In this document: piece by piece, positions 22,487-34,125 of the stretch
Position numbering within the stretch: the first letter of the stretch is position 1
Layout: the number at the start of each line of letters is the position of its first letter
Source: Polytrichum commune
Taxonomy: Eukaryota; Streptophyta; Polytrichopsida; Polytrichales; Polytrichaceae
Direction of reading: 5' to 3'
Assembly: GCA_950295325.1 (NCBI GenBank)
Contig: OX485805.1
Span: forward strand, 47,578,758 to 47,642,757
DNA: 64,000 bases
Notes under the pieces: generated by a model
Databases searched by the model: none
The model's input: only the letters and a program-made list of their open reading frames with translations
Told to the model about the DNA's origin: nothing
Program-made: the position numbers and the translations under genes

Positions 22487-22894
22487 CACGGGGGGATCAC
22501 ACCCCCTTACATTTCATAACCACGTGCGATAAAAGTTTGCTACCCTATATTACATGCCATAGATAATTTTTAAAATTATGATATTTTTTCTACATACACA
22601 TAACCATTGATAATATCTTTTGTATATTTTTTTGAAATTTTTAGTCATCTCCATTTTTTGTAGTAATTGTTTTAGTTCAATGTTGCGTCATTCTAGTTAG
22701 AAACGGTATGTTTTATAAAAAAACAAATCATCAAATTTGGTTACTAATTTTTACTGTGTAATAGATACTATGTATATCTACTCATGAAAAAAAATCATAA
22801 ACTTTTGAACCATTTTGGTGATGCTTTATGTAAAAAGTAGATTTTGTTTTATCGCACGTGGTGTTTAACTTGACAATGAAGTGCACCCCCCGTG
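22487..22894. mobile_element. hAT-type MITE, 408 bp, with perfect 8-bp target duplication
   Basis: GAGACATA flanks the element exactly on both sides (22479-22486 and 22895-22902). Inverted ends begin CACGGGGGG, followed by CACGTGCGATAAAA in both arms. The interior is AT-rich and noncoding. It shares its end motifs with the 1.16-kb element at 9886-11041, so both were probably moved by one hAT transposase not present here. Confidence 0.88.
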
Positions 22895-22902
22895 GAGACA
22901 TA

Positions 22903-23713
22903 TGCAACACAATCCAACGCATGTGCATGATGTCTACTTAAAATGGTTGAGCATGTAGCTACATATTGTTTCCATCATGCAAAAAGTAAGTCCCAAGTCT
23001 CTAGACCAGCTTGGCTTGATGGATTAGCAATTTAGACCTACTCGCTACCTCAAAAGGGATTCACTTCCTAAATAACACAATTCTTCTCACATGACCATGT
23101 CATTAAATTACAAGACTAGACTTCCTAGCACTCATAACCCTAGTTGAGTTAAGTCATGTATCAATTACACTAAATAGCTGAAGTAGTGTCGTTGAAAAAT
23201 TAAAGTAAAAGTAATTAACGTGGCCATTATAATTCTCTAGTTGGTTGAAAAAAATGTGGGTGAAGACGTGGTGTTGCCCTAAGTTGGTCTTCCTTGAGAC
23301 TTCCAACCAACACCTTAGGTATTTAAAAACGTGAACCCCTTCAACATCCTAGAAAAACAATTAATGTTTCCACATTAATTTTAATCTAGAAAATGGGCAT
23401 GGATTAAGAATGAACACAACCTCGTTGCTTCTTCAAATGTGAATTGGTGTGAGCTCAAGGCAATTCCTACAGCCCACAACAATAGAACTATTTAGCATAG
23501 CAAATGAGTCAATTTCCTTCAACCAACTGAACTACATTATCATTTACAAAAGTTTGAACTACCTTATTGTAATGTGTTGAGACATGGATCACCTCGAGTC
23601 TAGTAAGCATCACATCATCATTCATCCGCAACTAATTCAATTTGTCAAACATGATTCCCAAAAGCAATTGTAAGCTCATGCTAACATTGCAACCCATAAT
23701 TTTGGTTCACATA
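22903..23713. other. No recognisable gene
   Basis: I see no open frame with a domain and no repeat ends in this stretch. Confidence 0.45.
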
Positions 23714-24235
23714 TGACTGTGACGGCTTGTAACGTAGATGCACTATGCTCAAGAAGTGTTTTATACTTGATTACAATTTACTTTATAAAGGATTCTTAGA
23801 ACCCAACAAATTGAATTTCTCCAGTGTAGTATGTCAAGCTTCAACCAAATTGGGCATGTCTCCGCAGTACCAAAAAAAATGGCATGGCAAGAAAAATCTA
23901 GAAATTTTTTTCTTACAAAAGAGGCAGATAGTTCATTTTTAACTTGGGGCCACTTCACACACGAGACTCAAGGCCCGTGACCATTGCACTTCAAGCAAAT
24001 CTCACTGGTGGAAAAGGTGGAGTTAGTCTAAGTTCGCTTCATACTACGCTTCAGGGATCCACTGAGTAAGTCGATATAGTAAAGTCTACATGGATTCCTA
24101 CATGGCATCAAATGGATCATGTTTCATGGTCACTTGAATTATTTTCCAAGACCACCTTTTGGAGGTAGGCTTAACACAAAACCAAGAGATCATGGCACTC
24201 CGAAACCTCACAACCGTTGATTTATTATACTATAT
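23714..24235 (+). repeat. Long direct repeat, left copy
   Basis: The sequence from ATGACTGTGACGGCTTG to CACAACCGTTGATTTA recurs, with substitutions and small indels, at 24940-25396 in the same orientation. The start with TG and the spacing of about 700 bp would suit degraded LTRs of a small element, but I find no primer-binding site, target duplication or coding sequence. Confidence 0.6.
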
Positions 24236-24237
24236 TC

Positions 24238-24600
24238 TTGGGAATCTTCCCTCTACTGTAGCATACTGTCCTAAATATAATATCTGTATTTACTGGAACT
24301 CTGCCGTCTTTGCACTGTTCTGGGTTCGAATTACTGCAAGGTTGGACATCTAGCCCTGGCCCTACCGTCATGGGTTGCAAAGTCCAGGTCCCTAAAGATC
24401 AACACCTGGACCTTGGACTCAGTTTCTGGTGCTCCTCCCAAAGTGTCCATACCTATCTACTCGCGATTTGCTTCAGAGTCCTTTTTCTTGTTGTGGCTGT
24501 AAGCGGAACACTAAATATTCTATTAGTCCGTATTACTTCCCTGTGCTGTAGCTCTTACTGGCCGAAGTATCTAAGCTAAGATTTACTCGAGCTGTGCCAT
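24238..24600 (+). repeat. Dispersed repeat family D, divergent copy
   Basis: From about TATTCTTGGGAATCTTCCC to CTCTTACTGGCC this resembles 26785-27100. It lies between the two long direct repeats, beginning exactly where the left one stops matching. A second, weaker stretch of the same family follows to about 24620. Confidence 0.5.
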
Positions 24601-24939
24601 CCTTGCACTTTTATGGGTTCGAGAGACACCTAAAGTAATTCAATGTAATAATCTTTCATTTCTTGTCGAGTCCATATGCATGAGCTGCAGCGCCGGGTAA
24701 TGATCGACACTCGAACTTTAAATAGGTACCAGATTCTTTAGTTTCTTCCTCCAGGATCCACCTTTGCTTGATCGGATTATCTATACTTATTTAGTCGCAA
24801 TTCACACCCTCTGTCCTGCCTACTCTGGTTGTGAACTTGTGAGTAGATGCTTGGACCTCGGAGCATCGGATAGAAGCTTCCCTGAATTCCCTGCAAGTGG
24901 CCCTTGAACCCATTGGGATCATTGGAGCATAAATGACTG

Positions 24940-25396
24940 TGATGGATTGTAACGCAGACTCACTCTGCCCAAGAAGTGTTTTATATTGGATTACATGTTA
25001 CTTATAAAGGATTCTTAGAACCCAGCAAATTAAAGTCATCAGTGTAGTATGCCAAGCTTCAACCGAATTGGGCATGTCTACTCACCACCAAAAAAATGGC
25101 ATGGCAGGAAAAATATAGTTATTTTTTTGTTATTCAGGGCCCGTTTCCATTGCACTTCAAGCAAATCTCACTGGTGGAAAAGGTGGAGTCGGTGCAAGTT
25201 CGCTCCATACTACGCTTCATGGACCCACTGAGTAAGTTGATGCAAGATGGATGTAAAGTCTACATGGATTCCTAAATGGCATCAAGTGGATCATGTTTCA
25301 TGGTCACTTGGACTATTCTCAAAACCACCTCTCAGAGGTAGGCCTAACACAAAACCAAGTGACCATGGCACTTCGAAACCTCACAACTGTTGATTT
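24940..25396 (+). repeat. Long direct repeat, right copy
   Basis: This is the partner of 23714-24235; shared blocks include AAAGGATTCTTAGAACCCA and CTCACTGGTGGAAAAGGTGG. Confidence 0.6.
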
Positions 25397-26600
25397 ACTA
25401 CATTTCATCGTGTGTGAAGACCCCGATGAATAGAACTCGTTGAAAAAGCATTTGGTTGAGGACACAGTCACATATGACTTCACACTACACTTGAGGGCCC
25501 ATGACCACACTACATGATTTTGGGAAGTGTCTCAGGACAGCCTTAAAACACTTCTTTTGGGCTCTCAAAAATTCATGGTCATGGCTCTTGGCTCATGTGT
25601 GAAGTGGCCCTTAGACACCTACAGGCATAAGCTTGCCAGAGTCCATATCAACATATTTGAAACCACCGAAAATATATTTGAACTTGCCTCTCATGAAATC
25701 TGAGATCCTCCAACTCTAGAATTGATTTACAATGAAATCTCTCACATGAAAACGGACAACAAATTGGTACATGACACTACAGGATGTGTGGAGCCAATGG
25801 ACCTGAACCAAGAAATGAATAGAGCCGGAACTCAATGTACACTATTATGCACTAACTTATCATATTTTCACCACAACTTGCATAACTCGTCATGTGCTTC
25901 CTGTTCGGCATCACAAAGTGGTGCTAATTGGTTGACGAGCTATGTCGGACGACGAGAGCTATCGGCAGGTGTAGCAAAGGCTGGCTATGGCAGGGAAGGA
26001 GGGGGCTACAGTAGAGTGGGTTTTTTCATTGGTGACTATCATCATGACCAGGGCTAGACACCCATCTCCTTGAGTTGGGCCCCTACCTGAAACTCCAGTG
26101 TGCACTTGTGATGCGCTTCAAAACTAACTCTCCAAATCATTCTACTAGCATGCAAAAGGATCTGAACAAACTAATCTGGAGAGAAAGTCATGCAATTTTC
26201 AAATAGGAAGGGGTTACGCATACCTATGTAAGAAGCCGGATATGTGTGTCTTGAGATCTATCGCCCTCCAGATTCCCCCTCGTCATCCTCACGAACCGTC
26301 ATCTTTCAACACCCAATGCAGAGATTCCAAAGAACAACCACTCATTTCAAAAGACTCACCAACCCAATTCCGTTGCGAGGTCACAGCTGGCAGTGGAGAT
26401 GTTGTTTCGTCCTGTGTATCTGGGGTCTTGGATTTGTATGGAGACATTCAATAGTGAGAATTCTAGCAGGACGTACAGACGCGAGCTGAACGCACCCATA
26501 TTAACAAACTCAACGGATTGTGAAACAACAACAGATGCTTGACAACCTTCTGGTCGTCAATCGGGCAGAAAAGAACATGAATTCCTCCCACTTGGAGTGC
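25397..26600. other. No recognisable gene
   Basis: Open frames here (for example near 25722-26057 and 26242-26489) have no recognisable domain, and I do not support any as a gene. Confidence 0.45.
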
Positions 26601-26639
26601 AGGGAAGCACAAGGAGAGGGAGCTCAGAGAGTGGTAGAA

Positions 26640-27085
26640 TGAGAGACGGCAGCGCAAGAGGAAGGTGGCTATGGCGGGGAAGAAGAAGCTGGGCGCAGAG
26701 TGCATTTCCTTGCCAGGATCATGGCCAGATTTTCGGAAGATACGGTCACCCGCACTGGGTGATACCTCAGGGCCCGAATTTTTGGGAAGATTCTCTGTAC
26801 TGTAGCTCTTACTGTCTTAAATATAATATCTGTATTTACTTGAGCTCTGCCGCACGTAGTTGCGTTGTCTCAAGGGTTGGGCATCTAGCCCTGGCCCTAC
26901 CGTCATGGCTTGCAAAGTCCAGGTCCCTAAAGATCGACACCCGGACCTTGGACTGAATTTCTGGTGCTCCTCCCAAAGTGTCTGTACCTAATACCTATCT
27001 ACTCGGGATTCGGTTCAGAATCCTTTGTCTGTTGTGGCTGCAAGCTGTACACTAAATATTCCATTACTCCGTATTCTTCCTTGTG
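26640..27085 (+). repeat. Dispersed repeat family D, longest uninterrupted copy
   Basis: It runs from GAGAGACGGCAGCGCAAG to GTACACTAAATATTCC without the insertions that split copies 1 and 2. It shows what the host sequence was before the pogo-like (123) and Mutator-like (3200) insertions. Confidence 0.6.
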
Positions 27086-27387
27086 CTGTATCTCTTACTG
27101 GTCAAAGGGCCGGGGATTCGTGGCACTCATGTATTTTCATTAGTGAGAGTTCATTCATCTTTGCAGATGTGATGAACCGCTTTAAACACTACCTCACGTC
27201 GTCAACTCCTTGTCTCAAGGGTTTCAAAAATACCAAGTTTTAGTAGTTCTAAATAATCCTAGTCTAAACTAATACCTAAGGCAATAAATACAAAGATAAA
27301 ATAAAATTGCCTCGTATAGAAACAAGTGGGTGCATCATGCGTTGCCAACCTATCATTACTAGTCCGGTTATTTTTAAGGAATTAATA

Positions 27388-27790
27388 TGGGCGGACATTA
27401 AATACCCCCTCACGAACTTTTGGGGGTGTCAAATCCGGTCTAGGGCAACCCTTCAAAGAGATTTTTGAACCCGATCGAAAATTGTTGTCCATCCCGCCCA
27501 ACTTCGAAAAAACACATTGCCCTTGCATTCTTGAAGGCCGCTTGACTACAAATCCCATATTGAGTGCACTTCACCTTCAAGGTCTAAAATCCAATATATA
27601 TATGTGCACTTCCCATTAGTAAATAAGCAATTGATTGGGATTTCAATCCTGAAGTGAAACCATCAATGAAGCACGTAATTAACTTGGAGGTCAAAAACAC
27701 TACAAAATCCTCATTAACATTGATGTTATAATTTTGTAACTTACGATTTAAATTTATCTTTGTCATCCTAATGATAGATTAGTGCAAGTG
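27388..27790 (+). repeat. Solitary foldback-family arm (repeat R), copy 2
   Basis: This is the duplicate of 673-1080, differing by scattered substitutions. Confidence 0.5.
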
Positions 27791-29022
27791 TTCATAAGAT
27801 GACCAACATGAAGTAATGAACGTAGAATATATAACATACAACAAAAAAAACAAAAAAAACTTATTTTTTTAAGTAATATAATATGAGGTATAAATAAATG
27901 GTATGTTATTTGGAATTAGACTTGTGGGACAACATTATGGATAGGGTATACTCACAAAATCATAAGTTTCTAACTATAGCCTATCTGAAATATTGTAATA
28001 TTTTATCCTCATCACATATTGTATTATCTTTAAAATCACATGGTGTATATTAATTATTTTCAAATAAATTTTATTATATAATTATTATAATTATTTTGAA
28101 TTTATTTTGAGTTCACCAATTTACAATAAGTTGATATATATTATTTGATATATTACAAATGTTTGAGCAATCACACCCATGCAAAATAAATGAATTATGA
28201 ACAAAAAATGTCTATGATAACACATCATAATTATATGTTGCAGACGTTGATATCTTGCAATATTTATCAAAATAACCATGTGGAATTCAAAGCCACATCA
28301 TGGCCTTGGAAACAACTCATGGGAGGTTAGAAAATAGGCTTAGAGCATCCAATGCCTCATTGCCTCTTGCCAATTAATTGATATTTACAAAATCGCTAGT
28401 AGTTCACGATAGCTATGAGGGAGAAAATAGGTCTTACATGCCAACTCGGAGGCGTTTCACTAAAGTAAGCTCCATCCAAGCTTCTTGATGGACTCATCCG
28501 ATTTTTGTTACTGGATGACTTTACTTGAGTGCCACAATCCCCGGCCCTGGCCAAAGATCATTAGACCATTGCCCGGGAAGTTTTTGGGCATAGTTGGTCA
28601 AGATCCTAGTGATTCTAAATCCAAGTGGTTACATGTTGACATCTTCCAATTTTGCTTTATTCAATTGAGGTGTATTCTATAAATTCCTTTAAAATGATTG
28701 GTAATTCTCCGGAAGTCTTGAACTTCAACCGGTTATTTTTCAAACTCAACTGGTTCATCTGTAACTAACTGCCGATTCTCCCCGAGCATTGCATTACACC
28801 CTAACCTTGATAATGTCACACCCTCCGTTTCACCAAAAAGTGTGATATAAACAAGGTGTGACATACTTGATAATGTCACATTTTGTGCATAATGTGATAT
28901 TATCAAAAAATATGTAGAAAATCAAAATATAATTACAAATTTAAAAAAAAAAACAAATACGAGACTTTAATATTCTTGAATGTAAAATCTAATTCAAAAT
29001 TGTGAATAACAACAAGAGCACA

Positions 29023-29398
29023 TCATAATGTGTCATTGAGATCAGGTAAAGACCTCTCACTAGAGACAAAGAAGCTTCTAATGTCACATTGTTTTGTTGA
29101 TGTTAAATGTGCAGCACCAATTCTAATGAGTTTGTCATGGATTTTTTCCATTTCTAACAACTCATGAGTGCTGAAAATCTGAGAACCTTGGCTAGCCATA
29201 AAATTCAAAACATCTTTAGCATATTTTTGTGCATCGCTTAGCTTCACTACTTTAGACTCATCATCACTGCTATCAACAATCAATGGGTCCACTTCCATGG
29301 AATCAAGAACTTGTTCGTCATCTTGCACTAATTGCACAAGCTCCTCAGTAGAAAATTCCACCTCAAAATCATCTTCACCTTCCATGTTTATGTACTCC
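29023..29398 (-). pseudogene. Pogo/Tigger-like transposase, C-terminal piece
   Basis: The piece reads EYINMEGEDDFEVEFS, an acidic stretch, then the ending KQCDIRSFF, as in the tail of Tigger/jerky transposases. The frame is cut at its upstream end by the gypsy insertion and resumes on the other side at 39239. It is more complete than the copy at 2300-2622. No catalytic residues are included. Confidence 0.6.
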
Positions 29399-29402
29399 AA
29401 AG

Positions 29403-29834
29403 TGTCACGTGAGATGACATCGGGGGCTAAGTCACGTCAACTTAGGAGTAAATGGACTCCACTAGGAGTCCATGTGTGTTGGGATGAGTAACGGACTCCA
29501 TTGGGAGTCCTAGTTAGTTGTTCATCCACTCCATGGATGAACTCCACATTGGATTGGGGTTGTATGGAGAGGAAGGCCTCTTGACTTGCCATTGTTGTCA
29601 AGTCAAGTCTTGTGAGTGTGTTTTGAGAGAGAGAGAGCTTGTTGTTGCTTTCTCATGGCTATGGTGTAGTAGATTATGAGTAAAGCCTTTGCATTCTTTC
29701 TCCACCACTTGCACTCTTGGATTCTCCCTTCGTGGAGTGAGAGATAGCTTGATTCTTGTGTGTGAATTTTAGAGTTTCTTAAGCTTTGTAAGGAGACATT
29801 TTAGTTTCTTAAGCTTGGAGAGAGAAACCCTCAT
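29403..29834 (+). repeat. Terminal block A1 of the gypsy element
   Basis: It begins TGTCACGTGAG and ends at AAACCCTCAT. It is nearly identical to A2 (38701-39132) and to the start of the inverted derivative (42711 downward). In A2 the next base begins block B; here the sequence runs on into a leader instead. A canonical 5' LTR would have to include B, and it does not. Confidence 0.8.
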
Positions 29835-31014
29835 ACTTGACAACAATTGCTCAAATTTTTCATTTTTTGGTTGTATTTCTGAGCTAAAATGGCCCAGTAT
29901 TGAGAGCAAATGAGTGATACAAGTGTTTGAAAGCTTAGTTTGTCATTTCTTGCAACCCTCAAGAAGATTTTGAGAGAAATCTTCCCATTTTTCTTTTGTT
30001 GTCTCTTTGTGTTTTCTTCAATTGTTGATGCTTGAATCTTGAGATTCCATTTGGTCTCAAGATTCTCAAGTCATATTTTTCTTGCTTGAAAATTGTGGAA
30101 GCAAAGTTTAATTTTTTAAACACAAATACAAACCAAACTTAAAATCCGAATTTTTTATAATTTTTTTTTTGAGCTCCGGAGCTCCACGGACACTCTTGGA
30201 GCTCCCATTCTGAACCGGACGGCAGGCCGGGCCGGGGGCGGGCGTACGCAGGCCGGGCCGGGCGCCACGGAGCGGGCCAGGCGGGCGGGCGTCGGCCGGG
30301 CCCCACGGGCGGGCGGACGCCAGCCAAGCTTGGCTGGCTTAAGGCTTAAGGTAAGCTTAAGCTTACCTTTGTTTTTGTTTTTGTTTTTATTTGTTTTTAT
30401 TTGTTTTATTTTTAGTTAATTAATTACATAATTAGGTTAAGTTAAGTTAATTTAATTTAATTAAGTTAATTAAGTTAATTAAGTTAATTAGATTAAGTTT
30501 TTTTTTTTTTTTTTATAATTTTTACTTTCACATTCAAATTTGGCATTTCATTGTCACAAACTTTGAGGCTCAAATTTGGGGGCATACTAGCTCCGATTGA
30601 AGTGAAATTTGAGCCTATTTTGTGTGAAATTTGCCAAGGAATCCAATGGTGTAATTGGATTTTTGATTGGAAGTCAAAATCATTGCTGAAATTGCTAATT
30701 TCAACGCTGATTTTTGTTTTTGGGAGCAAATTAACTCCGATTGGAGTGAAATTTGAGCCTAATTTGTGTGAAATCTTCCTAGGAGTCCATTGGTGCACTT
30801 AGTTTGTTGATTGGAGTTCATAATCACCTTGGAAATTAGCCTTTTCAACGCTGATTTTTCATTTTAATTACCAATCTCCAACCTTTGCACAATTTTGGAA
30901 TTCTGGGGGCATAAACACTTGGCATTTGGCAAGGGATTGCCATTTAGATAGCCCGCAACAGGTGCAGGTTGCCATTACCTTGTAGATAGTTGCAGGTACT
31001 CAAGTGATTATTTT
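29835..31014 (+). other. Long 5' leader of the gypsy element
   Basis: The part to about 30525 also occurs in the derivative at 41499-42711; the rest is unique. It contains a very GC-rich island (30170-30330), runs of AATTAAGTT near 30430-30495, and a degenerate tandem pair with CTCCGATTG(A/G)AGTGAAATTTGAGCC (30590 and 30733). I find no convincing tRNA primer-binding site. Confidence 0.6.
30170..30330 (+). other. GC-rich, CpG-rich island in the gypsy leader
   Basis: Between GAGCTCCGGAGCTCC and GGACGCCAGCC the sequence is almost wholly G and C with many CpG, in sharp contrast to the AT-rich surroundings. A weaker counterpart lies in the derivative near 41870-41955. It may be a promoter or binding region of the element. 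Confidence 0.7.
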
Positions 31015-34000
31015 ATGGTGCAAACTAGGAGCCGATATTATCGATCTCCATCACCAGATTACTTGGAGGACGTGCATACCACAAATCTTGAGCCAGAGGT
31101 AGATACCAACGAGGCTTTTGAGCCTATTTCGGCGTTGGACACTACTAATAGGCTTCGGATTTGGAGTGTCGGCACGTTCGACGACATGGAGGACGATCGC
31201 CACAATTCAGTGCGTGATCGGTTTTCAGGTCGAGCTGGGGGCATTTCCTTGCCCGATTGGAAACTCCGGTTTCGTACCTGGATTAAGGAGAAACGCCAAA
31301 GGTCTTCCAATTTCAATGATTGGTATGCCTTTGAACTTCTGCCTCAACATTTGGAGTATGAGGCACTCCAAACTTACGAACGATGGACAGAGGGTCATCA
31401 GCGACAACTTCGGGAGGTGGAGCAGTATTGGGAGGCCCGGGTTGAACTTATTTCAGCCCTTAAAGATGGGGCGATTGCCACCTTAGCTCCACCCACCTTA
31501 AAGGAGGAGGATCCACCGGAGGAGTCTGAGGACCAAGAACTGGCATTTGGGCCACTGGTGGCTGGCAGTAGCACGGCTACCCTTTCACGGATGGCACGTG
31601 CTACACAGGCAGCATTGACGGCTGTTGGTCCACCACCTCCATTTAATCCCCTTACTGAATTTGTCGCACATTTGGAAGTGGAGTATGGTGGGTTTCGCCG
31701 AGACCAGATGCAGCGCATCCAGGATTTCCGCCGAGAGAAGGATGATACTCCACGGACCATGTATACGCGACTCGCGCGATTTGCTGTGGAGTCGGGAGGT
31801 GTTTTTGCTGAGAGTCAGCTTGTTAAAATCTTTTTGTCTAAGATTGACAAGCGGCTACTTGAGTTGGCATCACCTCGGATTATCCTCGACTACGAGGGCC
31901 GAGCTACGCTTGCACAAGCGTTTGCCGTGGTTGAGAAATGTGATCGGGCTCTTTGCCAACATGATGCCACGGATATGGTATCTTGGATGACAGAGAGTCC
32001 GAAACCAAGAAGAATTGTCACAGCTACTAGTAGTTTAGCTGAGACTCAACCCGTCAAGGAGCAAAAGATTTTGCATTGCTGGGGTTGTGGAGAAGCTGGT
32101 CATTCGAAGAATGATCCCAATTGTCCTAAGAAGAAGAAAACTCAGCCTTTGGGAAAATTAAAACAAAAGATAGAACAAGGAAAGGCAGGGGACAATTCTA
32201 AGAAGAGACAATTGAAATGTAACCATTGTGGTGGCACTAATCACGATGTGGATCATTGTTTCCAACTTCATCCTGAGATGCGGCCTGCCAGTTATGTCAC
32301 TGGAAAGTCTCCAAGGGAGCAGAGTCTTGAGGCTAAGGTGGCAGAGCTTGAGCAAAAGCTCAAATCTTCTGCATTTTTTGCTCAAATTTCTGAGCCGCAT
32401 GTGGGTGGTCACACCTCGGGTTCGGACATGTATATGTTTGGAGCAGCTGGAGAGGTGGTGGCGGCGGCCTCTACTCGCTCACAAACATTGGCAGATGCGG
32501 TGGCTTCCACGAGTGGTGGTAGCAATGAGGTGCTACATCCTCGCCATGCCGGACCAGCTGATCAAATTGGTCAAGCACGTTTACCTCTTTCATTTGGATT
32601 GGTAGACACCACTGTTGTTGGGGCTAAAAACCCTGTACCTTTGAGAAATGGGGATTCCATCTCGAAGGATGTTACGCAGACATTGGCATATAAAATTCTC
32701 CATATGCCAATTTTCTCGGGTTCGGAATTTATGGCTTCGGATTTCAAGCCTGCTGCAGTTTTTCATTTAGCTGGGAGAATGTTAGAAGGTAAGGCGGATT
32801 TGCCATCCCTTCAAGTATCCCAAGTTGTGGTTGACGTACCTGTGGCTGAGGAGGTGGAGGACTTAGCCAATTTGCGAGCGAGTCTTGCGGATGCGGCGAT
32901 CATTGCTTTTGGTAAGCAAACTGATATTCCTCCAGCATCAATTTCAGCAGTGGATACGTCATTTTTGAATTATGCGTCGGGAGCGGCATATCTTGCAGAC
33001 ATTTCTGCAAGGCCTGCTCGCGAACGGCATAATTTGCAACCTGGAGTTGTACGGCTGATGAACGACAAATCTTTGTTTGTCGTTTCACGCACGGATATAC
33101 CCACTATCCGTGCTACACCACTGAGAGTTATGATGGATTCCGGTGCTCAACCGGTTATGATTGGCAAAGGACTCGCTGACAGTCTTGGATTGACGCCAGC
33201 AAGCTTGGATCCTTGTCCATTCACTATTGTGACTTCAGTAGGGGGCACTGAACGTGCAACAGGTTACACCAAGGCACCTCTACGTTTGATTTTTCATGTG
33301 GGGGCAGGGCCTACTTACATTCATTTGTCAATGAAGTGTGTTGTTACTAATGCTACCAACTATGATATACTTGTTGGTCAGCAAGCTCTTTACCCACTTG
33401 GCTTTGATTTGGATAATTGGACGGAAGAGGCATGGATTAGACCGGGATGGTCCACTGGAGATGGCAGGAAGGTATTTATTCCCGTCACATTTGCAGCCAC
33501 TGCTATGACTATGGTTGCGGAGGCAATGTTTGGTTGCAGCGGTTTAGTTGCAGATTTGCCTTGTGCTCCAGTTTTATTGGAGGAAACAATGGACTACACT
33601 TGTAATGCGGCAGAACAACAATTTTTACCATATTTTCAAATTCCTACTCGACATTTCAAGGATCCAACTCCACCATGGCGAACTCCTAAGGAGTTATCCG
33701 ACCATTGTCGACACATTGTAGCGGATTTGGAGCTTGGAGAGGCACCCCCAACTTCATCCTCATTTTCTTTTGCTCAACCCATTTGTTGGCAACCATCACC
33801 TGAAGGTATTGTCCTTGTGGAGATCTTTGGAGGCATTGGCACAGGTTTGGCGGCAGTGTTGGAAGCTGGAATTACAGTTTGGCGATATATTCATGTGGAC
33901 AATGGGTATGCAGCCAACAGAGCCGTCCGACATCACATCCAACAATTGTTGTTGAGATACCCCGCACAATTGTCAGCCTCTGCCATTCATGGATGTTGTG

Positions 34001-34125
34001 GTCAACTTCCTCAAGATGTCACTATGATTAGTGATGAGGATTTGAGAAGGTTGGGCCACGTGGATTTGATTATTGCAGGATGGCCTTGTCAAGGCCATTC
34101 GCGGGCAGGAACTTGGATTGGATGA
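31015..34125 (+). CDS. Gypsy gag - aspartic protease - cytosine methyltransferase (N-terminal half)
   Basis: The open frame has 1036 codons and begins MVQTRSRYYRSPS. Residues about 60-340 are a retrotransposon gag. Two zinc knuckles follow: CWGCGEAGHSKNDPNC (about 353) and CNHCGGTNHDVDHC (about 402). A retroviral-type protease has its active site in MMDSGAQPV (about 707) and a later VGQQAL. From about 930 a C5-cytosine methyltransferase starts: motif I VEIFGGIGTGLAAVLEAG (SAM binding) and motif IV GWPCQGHSRAG with the catalytic cysteine. The frame ends in TGA straight after motif IV, while the rest of the domain continues in the next frame from about 34128. Gag packages RNA, the protease matures the polyprotein and the methyltransferase would methylate cytosine in DNA. 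Confidence 0.92.
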   Translation: MVQTRSRYYRSPSPDYLEDVHTTNLEPEVDTNEAFEPISALDTTNRLRIWSVGTFDDMEDDRHNSVRDRFSGRAGGISLPDWKLRFRTWIKEKRQRSSNFNDWYAFELLPQHLEYEALQTYERWTEGHQRQLREVEQYWEARVELISALKDGAIATLAPPTLKEEDPPEESEDQELAFGPLVAGSSTATLSRMARATQAALTAVGPPPPFNPLTEFVAHLEVEYGGFRRDQMQRIQDFRREKDDTPRTMYTRLARFAVESGGVFAESQLVKIFLSKIDKRLLELASPRIILDYEGRATLAQAFAVVEKCDRALCQHDATDMVSWMTESPKPRRIVTATSSLAETQPVKEQKILHCWGCGEAGHSKNDPNCPKKKKTQPLGKLKQKIEQGKAGDNSKKRQLKCNHCGGTNHDVDHCFQLHPEMRPASYVTGKSPREQSLEAKVAELEQKLKSSAFFAQISEPHVGGHTSGSDMYMFGAAGEVVAAASTRSQTLADAVASTSGGSNEVLHPRHAGPADQIGQARLPLSFGLVDTTVVGAKNPVPLRNGDSISKDVTQTLAYKILHMPIFSGSEFMASDFKPAAVFHLAGRMLEGKADLPSLQVSQVVVDVPVAEEVEDLANLRASLADAAIIAFGKQTDIPPASISAVDTSFLNYASGAAYLADISARPARERHNLQPGVVRLMNDKSLFVVSRTDIPTIRATPLRVMMDSGAQPVMIGKGLADSLGLTPASLDPCPFTIVTSVGGTERATGYTKAPLRLIFHVGAGPTYIHLSMKCVVTNATNYDILVGQQALYPLGFDLDNWTEEAWIRPGWSTGDGRKVFIPVTFAATAMTMVAEAMFGCSGLVADLPCAPVLLEETMDYTCNAAEQQFLPYFQIPTRHFKDPTPPWRTPKELSDHCRHIVADLELGEAPPTSSSFSFAQPICWQPSPEGIVLVEIFGGIGTGLAAVLEAGITVWRYIHVDNGYAANRAVRHHIQQLLLRYPAQLSASAIHGCCGQLPQDVTMISDEDLRRLGHVDLIIAGWPCQGHSRAGTWIG

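Noticed and set aside
23714..25396. LTR retrotransposon bounded by the two direct repeats
   Set aside because: No primer-binding site, polypurine tract, target duplication or coding sequence could be identified.
26242..26489. Short overlapping open frames (70-81 codons)
   Set aside because: Overlap each other in different frames, no domain, no splice or start context that stands out.
34105..34125. Programmed ribosomal frameshift inside the methyltransferase
   Set aside because: I see no clear slippery heptamer, and the site splits a catalytic domain. A disabling indel is more likely.
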